In this document: piece after piece, positions 1 to 6,008 of the stretch
How positions within the stretch are numbered: the first letter of the stretch is position 1
Layout: each line of letters opens with the position of its first letter
NCBI GenBank assembly: GCA_964496705.1
Contig: CAZCBJ010000221.1
Span: 1 to 6,581 of the forward strand
DNA length: 6,581 nt
Source: CAZCBJ01 sp964496705
GTDB taxonomy: Bacteria; Chloroflexota; Anaerolineae; Anaerolineales; Anaerolineaceae
Direction of reading: 5' to 3'
Notes under the pieces: generated by a model
Seen by the model: only the letters and a program-made list of their open reading frames with translations
Told to the model about the DNA's origin: nothing
The model's database searches: none
Made by a program: the position numbers and the translations under genes

Positions 1-1558
1 GCCTACGCTTCGATCGCTGGCGCAAATAGGCGCGACATTTGCGCTTGCCGGTGCTGGATGAGGCATCGGTCAAGATGACCGCCGCGGGGCCCTGGTTGAA
101 GGTGAAAGTGCCCAGCAAAACAAAACGGTCGCCGTCTGCGTATTGACTTTTGATCACGGGGGTCATCCCGCCGGCGTGAAAGACCTGATAGGTTGCAGCG
201 GTGGTGTTGGCGGTGTTCTTCGGCCAATAGGCGTAGACATCATATTGACCTGTATCGGGGATATAGGCGCCCCAGATAGCCCAGTTGGAGGGACTGGCAA
301 CCGTGGTGGTATACCAGGATTCGCCGTTGTAGCCCAGGCTGTCGCGGTACCAGTAGCCGAGGTGGAACAACTGAGCTTGGGCTTCGCGGTTATCCGCGGT
401 CAGGTCGCCTTTCCATATCCAGGTGCTGTCGCCCCAGGGATCAACAGTCGCGCTCCACCAGCCAAACGGATCGACGTCTTTGGAATTGCTGGTCTGACGC
501 AGCCCGAAATGCAGATGCGGACCGCTGGACATGCCCACCGTGCCACACAGACCGATGATATCGCCCTGGGCGACGACGTCGCCAGTCTTGACTGCGATGG
601 GATCCATGTGCCAGTAAGTGGTGCGGTAGCCGTTGCCGTGGTCAATGATCACACCGCTGTCCACCGTGCCTTTGGCCGGGTCTTTATTGTAATAAGCATA
701 CACGACCGTCCCGCTCGCCGCGGCCAGCACCGGCGCGTCATCCGGCAGATTATAGTCAAGCGCGTTATGGCCCCCGTAACAGGTGACGCCGAGGATGCAG
801 GTGCTAAAATTGGCCGGAGACAGCGTTTTGCCATCCAGGCGCAGGATGGAGTCATCAAAGATGCCCGGGCGGGCGTGGTCGAAAAATGAGTTGAAGCGGA
901 TGAAGTTAGCAGTGGGCTGGGAAAAGGGCAACTGCAAGAAGGGCGGTGGAGGGGCTGCCAGTCCGATCGCCAACTCTTCGGCTGGATCCTGAGCAAAAAG
1001 GTCCTGATAAGCCTCGCGCCAGGCGTGCAGGCACGCCTGCAACTCAACCTCGTCCAGGCTGTTTGGTGCGCACACACTGGCCAGGGCAAAGGTGGCGGCA
1101 TTGGTTTGCTCGAATTGAATCTGCGCACCGTCTTTCAGAGTCAGAAAGGTATCACCGCTCAGGAATCGGGTATAACCTTGCCATAGGTCCAGGCTGAGCT
1201 GGCGCAACTGCACACTGAAAGAGTCTGCGCTGATCAGGAAGGGGTGGCGCGAGAGCAATCCCGCCAGCAGCACTTTGGGGTTGAGGCCGAAATCCTGCTG
1301 CTGGCTGGCCACCCAGATCAGCTCGCCGGCGGTGAATTCCACGCCGTTGAAGCTTTCGCGGATATTGGCCAGGGGACTTCGTTTGACATCCAATGTCTCC
1401 TGAATGGCGCCGCCGTAAAAACCCTCCTCAGCGGACAGGAACACACTGTCTGCGAGAATCGTTTGCGGCTGGGTGGCATTGCCAACCTGCCAAAGGAAAA
1501 CCAATGCAAGTATGGCCAGCAGTGCGCTGAGTTGGAAAACACCGGGTCGCTTGATCAT
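1..1558 (-). CDS. Secreted M23 (LytM-type) metallopeptidase with golvesin-like C-terminal domain, 3' end at window edge
   Basis: 519 residues are readable from ATG 1558 with no stop before the edge. This is the only in-frame start after the TAG at 1600-1598, although no clear Shine-Dalgarno precedes it. Residues 1-28 are a signal peptide or anchor. Residues about 75-190 resemble the helical N-terminal region of Chloroflexota M23 proteins (GLNPKVLLA 91-99, LWQGYTRFL, WREAYQDLF 180-188). A PPPP linker sits at 203-206. The M23 domain (about 250-365) has every expected residue: GGHNALDY with His264 and Asp268, YWHM with His317, and GPHLHF with His348 and His350. By analogy with LytM, His264, Asp268 and His350 bind zinc, and His317 and His348 are catalytic. 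It should cleave peptide cross-links in peptidoglycan outside the membrane. Residues about 384-505 resemble a golvesin/Xly-type carbohydrate-binding-like domain (YDVYAYWP, YQVFHAGG, LLGTFTF, VILTDASSSTG). After that the frame turns into an atypical basic tail; see the findings for a possible frameshift. It is probably its own transcription unit. Confidence 0.9.
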   Translation of the reverse strand, partial: MIKRPGVFQLSALLAILALVFLWQVGNATQPQTILADSVFLSAEEGFYGGAIQETLDVKRSPLANIRESFNGVEFTAGELIWVASQQQDFGLNPKVLLAGLLSRHPFLISADSFSVQLRQLSLDLWQGYTRFLSGDTFLTLKDGAQIQFEQTNAATFALASVCAPNSLDEVELQACLHAWREAYQDLFAQDPAEELAIGLAAPPPPFLQLPFSQPTANFIRFNSFFDHARPGIFDDSILRLDGKTLSPANFSTCILGVTCYGGHNALDYNLPDDAPVLAAASGTVVYAYYNKDPAKGTVDSGVIIDHGNGYRTTYWHMDPIAVKTGDVVAQGDIIGLCGTVGMSSGPHLHFGLRQTSNSKDVDPFGWWSATVDPWGDSTWIWKGDLTADNREAQAQLFHLGYWYRDSLGYNGESWYTTTVASPSNWAIWGAYIPDTGQYDVYAYWPKNTANTTAATYQVFHAGGMTPVIKSQYADGDRFVLLGTFTFNQGPAAVILTDASSSTGKRKCRAYLRQRSKRR

Positions 1559-1710
1559 GATCGCTAATACTGTTGCAAGAAATCGACCAGGAAGTGGCTA
1601 AAAAAATTTTACCTGATAAACCTCGGATTTGGACGAATATTTTTCAAAAAAGGCGATTTGATCGGAAGCATTTCCTGGAGGGATATCATCTGTCTGCTAC
1701 CTGGAGAATA

Positions 1711-1741
1711 AGCTGGCAGGCATTAAATAAACCTGCCAGCT
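1711..1741 (-). terminator. Hairpin, likely transcription terminator of the four-gene operon
   Basis: This is a perfect 10-bp inverted repeat, agctggcagg (1711-1720) and cctgccagct (1732-1741), with an 11-nt AT-rich loop. It starts 18 nt past the stop of the Tad/TadG-like gene. On the minus strand the stem is followed by TTATTCTCC, so the U tract is weak. Position and stem quality favour a terminator; the loop length and poor U run leave room for a Rho-dependent or RNA-stabilising role. The rest of the 201-nt gap (1559-1710) is AT-rich; I found no convincing -35/-10 pair or small gene in it, though a promoter for the peptidase gene is expected there. Confidence 0.6.
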
Positions 1742-1759
1742 CGGTATAAATTACAGAGG

Positions 1760-3091
1760 TCACTTTTGCATATCGAGGAAGTTCGGAATCTGGTAGTTTT
1801 CTGCGCCGTTGAAATTGATATTGATGTTGGTGCCGCCGTCGATCGTTACTTTCTTGCCAATACACTGGGTGTTGTAGGTTGGGTTGATAGCCGAACTGCC
1901 TCCAACCTTTATTACTCCATCCGGTGCATAGACGGTGCCAGTGAAGGCAGTGGACGAGCCGCCCTGCAAGTTGACCTGTCCATTGTGGGGGGAGGGCATA
2001 TAGATCAGCATGCCGCGAATCCAGTCGTTGTTGACGTTGCCGTCTTCCAGGTTGGGCTCGGTGGTGGCTGAGGCAATATTGACATTCACCTGGCCGTTGG
2101 TGTTGAAATTGCCGGCCAATATGATGAAGGTCACCCCCGCAGCCGAGAAGTTGCCCCCCTGCAAATCCACATCGCCGTACATACAATACAATCCCGGGGC
2201 AAGGGTAACCGTCTCATTGTTGCTCACGCGGATGCTGTCGTAGCGTCCGGGCTGCAAGGGCTGTGGGTTGGAAGCGCGCCCGTTTCCGCGGTAGGTGGCG
2301 GCGGCGCAGTTGGGGACGGGGACATCGCGGCGGGGGAGCGGGTTGCCTACCTGCGCCGGATTGGGCACCACCCCACCGGAAGCGCCGTTGTTGGTGTAGG
2401 TGGTGATGAAATTGACGCCCAGCGTGCTGGGATTGACTCGCACCGTTGCGGTACCATTCTTGGTGATGCAGGAGTTGGAAAAGATGCCGCCGCCGTTGAC
2501 GGTGATGTCGTTGTTGCCGTTAAAATCCACCCCACCCGTGTTGGTGCCGCACAGGTTGCTGATGGCGGCAATCGCATAGCCATAAGCCAGGTCGGCGCGC
2601 GGGCGGACGCGCACGATGGCTTCGACGGTGTTCCGAATGGGGCCGGAGTAGAACAGGTGGGCGAAGGCGGTATTGGTCTGCGAAGTGATTTTCACCCATA
2701 CATCCATGTACTTATCCACGAATCCACCGCTGGTGGTCTGACCGCACAGCACTTTCACACCGTGATTGGTGTGGTCGAGGTCCTGGGCAAAGATGGTAAA
2801 GTTATCGGTCAAGGCGCGCTGGCGGGCTGCCAGGATGGCGGCATTGCTCAGCGGCGTGACGCTGGCGCAGTTGAAATTATCATAATAATAGGCTGTGTTG
2901 GACGACATGATTTCGGCGGCTGCGCTGGCTCCCGCCAGGGCGGCCGCATCCGCCACGCTTTGGTCATAACGCCGGTCAGAGTAGACCATCCCGCCGTCAA
3001 TTGCCAGCGCGGAAAAGCCCAGCAAGATCACCAGCGCCATGACGAATATGATCATCACCTGACCTTTTTCGAGATTATTTTGGGTTTGCAT
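1760..3091 (-). CDS. Tad/TadG-like pseudopilin with C-terminal beta-helix-like domain
   Basis: 443 residues, from ATG 3091 to TGA 1762-1760. Residues 1-60 match the Tad domain of TadE/G-like Flp pilus-assembly proteins: EKGQ (8-11), a hydrophobic helix (about 12-31), then AIDGG (30-34) and DQSVADAAALAGASA (43-57), the usual post-membrane motif. Residues about 60-165 are a mixed region with VEAIVRVRPR. From about 185 the sequence is Gly/Asn-rich with short repeated strands such as FNGNNDITVNGGG, LQPGRYDSIRVS, LAPGLYCMYGDVDLQGG, VTFIILAGN, MLIYMPSP, FTGTVYAPDGVIKVGG and KKVTIDGGTNININ. That pattern fits a right-handed beta-helix or polymer-forming surface domain, as in several Gram-positive-type and Chloroflexota pilus-assembly proteins. 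No enzymatic residues are evident. The protein would be membrane- or pilus-anchored through the N-terminal helix, displaying the helix outside. It is the last gene of the likely operon. The N-terminal call is firm; the exact fold of the C-terminal half is inferred. Confidence 0.88.
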   Translation of the reverse strand: MQTQNNLEKGQVMIIFVMALVILLGFSALAIDGGMVYSDRRYDQSVADAAALAGASAAAEIMSSNTAYYYDNFNCASVTPLSNAAILAARQRALTDNFTIFAQDLDHTNHGVKVLCGQTTSGGFVDKYMDVWVKITSQTNTAFAHLFYSGPIRNTVEAIVRVRPRADLAYGYAIAAISNLCGTNTGGVDFNGNNDITVNGGGIFSNSCITKNGTATVRVNPSTLGVNFITTYTNNGASGGVVPNPAQVGNPLPRRDVPVPNCAAATYRGNGRASNPQPLQPGRYDSIRVSNNETVTLAPGLYCMYGDVDLQGGNFSAAGVTFIILAGNFNTNGQVNVNIASATTEPNLEDGNVNNDWIRGMLIYMPSPHNGQVNLQGGSSTAFTGTVYAPDGVIKVGGSSAINPTYNTQCIGKKVTIDGGTNININFNGAENYQIPNFLDMQK

Positions 3092-3097
3092 TTGATA

Positions 3098-3103
3098 CCT
3101 CCT
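3098..3103 (-). promoter_or_regulatory. Ribosome binding site that sets the start of the Tad/TadG-like gene
   Basis: The minus strand reads AGGAGG, 6 nt before ATG 3091. This perfect site settles the start. The same frame is open further upstream, with ATGs at 3139 and 3295 inside the TadE-like gene, but starting there would add a basic, non-homologous extension and bury the prepilin-type motif. Confidence 0.9.
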
Positions 3104-3120
3104 GAACTTTGGAGATTTTT

Positions 3121-3630
3121 TTATGGACAGGCTTTGCATGTGATCGGTCTCACAATCGTGCCTTGGATGGTCGCGCGCAGGGAGATGGTCTGTGTACCCA
3201 GGAAGGCGCCGATGAAGGGCATTCCGAGCGGGAAGTTGGGATTGGAAACGGTGATCTGCATGACGTGCACATCGCTGCCGGGATGCCCGTGGCACTTGCG
3301 GCAGGCATGCTGCAGATTGCAGGCGACCAGATCATAAACTGCCGAGTTGATGCTGCCTTCATTTTGGCGACCGATGGACACCTGGACGCGAATATTGGGG
3401 TCTGCCAGGCTGCCCAGAACGCGGTCCTCAATTTGCATACAGTTGTTGGGGTAGACCACCCCATACATCAGCCCCTCTTGAGCGGCGTCGCGCATGGCCA
3501 GGTAGTAAAATATGGCACGTCCCAGGTCCACCAGACCGGCAAAGATTATGAGCAGAACGATCAACGCCAGCCCCAGCTCTACCAGGCTTTGACCTTTTTC
3601 ATGTTTGGATGATTTAATCTCAGGCGTCAT
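3121..3630 (-). CDS. TadE-like pseudopilin
   Basis: 169 residues, from ATG 3630 to TAA 3123-3121, the usual size for TadE-like proteins. The N-terminus has the class III prepilin layout: a short polar leader ending in EKG (residues 11-13), then QSLVE with Glu at mature position 5, then one hydrophobic helix (about 19-46) that includes LVDLGRAIFYYLA. This is the TadE family signature of Tad pilus systems; these proteins are cut by a TadV-type prepilin peptidase and act as minor pilins in assembly or anchoring. The C-terminal part (about 60-169) is an external domain ending in beta-strands. It is unusually rich in Cys (64, 104, 110, 113, 165, 168), with a CxxCH at 110-114 and a final CKAC. It lies 13 nt after the 783-residue secreted protein and 29 nt before the Tad/TadG-like gene. 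No prepilin peptidase is in the window. Confidence 0.92.
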   Translation of the reverse strand: MTPEIKSSKHEKGQSLVELGLALIVLLIIFAGLVDLGRAIFYYLAMRDAAQEGLMYGVVYPNNCMQIEDRVLGSLADPNIRVQVSIGRQNEGSINSAVYDLVACNLQHACRKCHGHPGSDVHVMQITVSNPNFPLGMPFIGAFLGTQTISLRATIQGTIVRPITCKACP

Positions 3631-3635
3631 ACATG

Positions 3636-3642
3636 CCTCCCC
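3636..3642 (-). promoter_or_regulatory. Ribosome binding site of the TadE-like gene
   Basis: The minus strand reads GGGGAGG here, ending 5 nt before ATG 3630. It begins 2 nt past the TGA stop of the preceding gene (3646-3644), so the whole 13-nt gap is little more than this site. That arrangement suits translational coupling and fixes the start of the TadE-like gene. Confidence 0.85.
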
Positions 3643-3643
3643 A

Positions 3644-5995
3644 TCAAGGTTGGTGTTCGATAAAGGGTATAAATAAATACTGGATGATCAATTGTTCGGT
3701 GAGGCGGGCGCAGCCCATGCCGCCCGGGCTGGTGAAAATGTTCGCCTGCCCCGCGCCCTCGGTTCGCTTTTCTGAGCGCAAGATCATGGCGGGTGTCAAG
3801 GTGTCGCCGCTGACGGCGTCCACGAGGGCATAGAACAGGAAATCATTGCGCAGCTTGTCCTCCCAGGTCAGGATGCCGTGGTCAGAATTGTCGCGGGTGA
3901 CCGACAGTTTGGCGGAGGTTCGATCGGCAGGCGTATCCAGCGATAACGGGGCGGAAATTTCATCGCCATCCGATTCCAGCACCGTGTAGACGACGCGATC
4001 CGCAGCGTTGACCCACCCGAGCAGAATATTGCCATTCGACAATTGAACAGCATCGGATGGACCGCCTTTGCATTCGTTTTCGCCGCCGACACAGGTGTCA
4101 ATCACCCGTTCTGCTCGAACCGTCGAGCCGGCTGAATTGAGGATGCGGTAAGCCATTTTTTCGCCGTTGTCATCCTTGATATAACTCAGCAGGATCTGGT
4201 TGCCGACTAGATGAGTTGTGTTGGGAGATTTGTAGTGGATGCCTGCCGGGCTCGAAGCAGGCGTCAATTGGGAATTGCCAAATGTCTTCGTCCCTGCGCT
4301 GTTGTAGATGGCGAACCACAAGTCTTCGGTGAAGCCCCCGCTGACCTCTTTCTTTTCATACCAGGTGATAGTAAATTGATTGCCATCGGTGGCGGTGATA
4401 CTCAAGGGGAATGGGTTAAAGATATAACGCGGGACGTTCAAATCGCCGGATTTATGCCAGCCGGTGTTGTTGGTGATCTGGATTGGATTGCTGGTGACTG
4501 GTGTGCCAGCGGAGTCCATGATCAGGATGAACACGTTTTCCTGGTAACGGCTGTCGCTCTGGCGTCTGACCTGCTTGATAAAAGAAAGGCCGATGTAGCT
4601 GCCATCCGGGGTGGCCGAAACCGCCGGATAAATATAGGCATATTCGAATCCACCTCCATTGTCAGTGTGAATCTTGCGAGGCGGATTGGTGGTGGAAACC
4701 GCCGGGTTAAAACTCATCAATGAATACTCAATATCTGAGTCTTTCTGCCAGGCCAGGATGTAGATGGCGCTTTTCTCGTCAAGGGTGGAATAGACTTTCG
4801 TCATGGATAATTTATCGCCGATTTGCATGGGCGGGATGGGACGAGTGTAGCGCCAGCGCGGGGTGATGAACTGCACATTCATGCCGGCCTGGCTGTCGAT
4901 GAAACTTTGCGCGAAAGGCGCCGGCAGGGCAGCCTGGGCGGAGATCGTTGCTGAACGGGATGGATCGGTGATTGAAGTCGCGCTGACCGCGATTTGCGAA
5001 AACTCTCCGATGCCTACCGTTTCCTGTTGATCATACGGCACCTTCACCTTCATGTAGATCGGTATCGATTTTCCGCTTGGGATTAGGGATGTGCGGTTAT
5101 TTTCGAGGACGCTGACGCCGGATTGATCAAAAAAGGTGATCTCCCAGTCTGAGCCGTCCACCACCGTGCCGGTCATTTCAAAGCTATCGGGGGTGGAACC
5201 GATATTGTAAATCGTCAACGGGAAATAGCTCTGCATCAGGGCTAATAAACTGCCCTGATGGACCGGACCAATTTTGACTGCGTAGCGGGGGGTGGCTGTG
5301 GGATAGATGAAACGAATGGCTTTGTTGCCGCTCAATCCAGACGAGTTGTATACATATTGCAGCCCGTCCAGCCCATCCCCATCCTCAATGCCAACACTGG
5401 TATGTACCAAGTCGCCGGTGAGACTGTTGTAGTTGATGATAATGTCGCCATTGCTCTTGAGGATGATTTGAAAGGTTAGTGAGCTGCCCGGAATTCCGTC
5501 GATTCCCACCTGATTGTATTGAATGATTAATCGATCAGGGTTTTTAGCCGGTAAAGATTTATAAAACACTTTTCCTGCACGTGTGCTTGTGCTGGAATTC
5601 AAGACCAGGGACTGCCAGAAGGCAGCCACCAGGTTGTTGGGCGTGTAATCGGACGGCATGGGAAAATAGGTTGGATAGGGGGCTCCCAGGTAGCCGAAGG
5701 CGATAAAACCATTGGGGCTGATGGTCACCTGGCTGTAGGAGTTTTCAAAGAAGGGAAAAGAGAAACCGATATCGATCGTCCTGGTATTGAACCGGCTGCG
5801 AAGCGGGTCACATCCGCCGGTAGGATTGTAATCGCAGCCGATTTCTTCCCAGGTATAGGCAACGCCATCATTCCAACTGTACCCAAACAGCGACACAGGC
5901 GGTTCGGCTTTTACCGGGCGAGAGGAAAGCCCGGCGGCGAGTAATAATCCCCCGACGGTCAACAAGTTGAGTATGGTTCTACAGAGGCGATCCAT
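3644..5995 (-). CDS. Large secreted protein: nidogen-like beta-sandwich plus probable beta-propeller
   Basis: 783 residues. I chose ATG 5995 rather than the upstream ATG at 6088 because it begins a clean signal peptide (MDRLC, hydrophobic core about 8-22, predicted cut after VKA at residue 30), avoids overlap with the preceding gene, and has an AGGA 11 nt upstream (6010-6007). Residues about 70-230 resemble the nidogen-like beta-sandwich of bacterial surface proteins: FSFPFF, then SPNGFIAFG, NNLVAAFW, a Phe-Gln-Ile-Ile-Leu strand with NGDI, then VGIEDGDGLDGLQY. Residues about 255-350 look like an Ig-like segment. Residues about 395-745 contain repeated strands of the pattern ITWYE/LSYIKDD/LGWVN/LTWED, followed by Y-x-I-x-NSAG turns, consistent with blades of a beta-propeller. 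No enzyme active site is visible. The hydrophobic tail QYLFIPFIEHQP loosely recalls the YLPL-type ends of Chloroflexota exported proteins. It is probably an adhesin or surface-display protein, and its place just before tadE suggests a link to a Tad apparatus. The function is inferred. Confidence 0.85.
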   Translation of the reverse strand: MDRLCRTILNLLTVGGLLLAAGLSSRPVKAEPPVSLFGYSWNDGVAYTWEEIGCDYNPTGGCDPLRSRFNTRTIDIGFSFPFFENSYSQVTISPNGFIAFGYLGAPYPTYFPMPSDYTPNNLVAAFWQSLVLNSSTSTRAGKVFYKSLPAKNPDRLIIQYNQVGIDGIPGSSLTFQIILKSNGDIIINYNSLTGDLVHTSVGIEDGDGLDGLQYVYNSSGLSGNKAIRFIYPTATPRYAVKIGPVHQGSLLALMQSYFPLTIYNIGSTPDSFEMTGTVVDGSDWEITFFDQSGVSVLENNRTSLIPSGKSIPIYMKVKVPYDQQETVGIGEFSQIAVSATSITDPSRSATISAQAALPAPFAQSFIDSQAGMNVQFITPRWRYTRPIPPMQIGDKLSMTKVYSTLDEKSAIYILAWQKDSDIEYSLMSFNPAVSTTNPPRKIHTDNGGGFEYAYIYPAVSATPDGSYIGLSFIKQVRRQSDSRYQENVFILIMDSAGTPVTSNPIQITNNTGWHKSGDLNVPRYIFNPFPLSITATDGNQFTITWYEKKEVSGGFTEDLWFAIYNSAGTKTFGNSQLTPASSPAGIHYKSPNTTHLVGNQILLSYIKDDNGEKMAYRILNSAGSTVRAERVIDTCVGGENECKGGPSDAVQLSNGNILLGWVNAADRVVYTVLESDGDEISAPLSLDTPADRTSAKLSVTRDNSDHGILTWEDKLRNDFLFYALVDAVSGDTLTPAMILRSEKRTEGAGQANIFTSPGGMGCARLTEQLIIQYLFIPFIEHQP

Positions 5996-6008
5996 TGTTG
6001 AAGTGTTC

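Noticed and set aside
143..889. Long plus-strand open frame of 248 codons opposite the peptidase gene
   Set aside because: It is antisense to the M23 coding region, whose frame carries all five catalytic and zinc-binding residues. The plus-strand product is low-complexity Gly/Val/Ala-rich and resembles no family.
1601..1660. AT-rich stretch with TTGAAA and TAAAAT hexamers as a promoter for the peptidase gene
   Set aside because: On the minus strand the two hexamers are about 30 nt apart, far from the usual 16-18, so no sigma-70-type promoter can be supported.
1609..1671. A 20-residue minus-strand open frame in the gap before the peptidase gene
   Set aside because: The only purine-rich stretch before its ATG is one base away, too close to act as a ribosome site, and the product is basic without recognisable features.
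3092..3295. Upstream extension of the Tad/TadG-like gene to an ATG at 3295 or 3139
   Set aside because: The extension overlaps the TadE-like gene, encodes a basic non-homologous stretch, and ignores the perfect AGGAGG placed 6 nt before ATG 3091.
2657..3612. Two overlapping plus-strand frames (226 and 167 codons) opposite the TadE-like and Tad/TadG-like genes
   Set aside because: They are shadows of clearly recognisable minus-strand genes with strong ribosome sites; their products show no domain.
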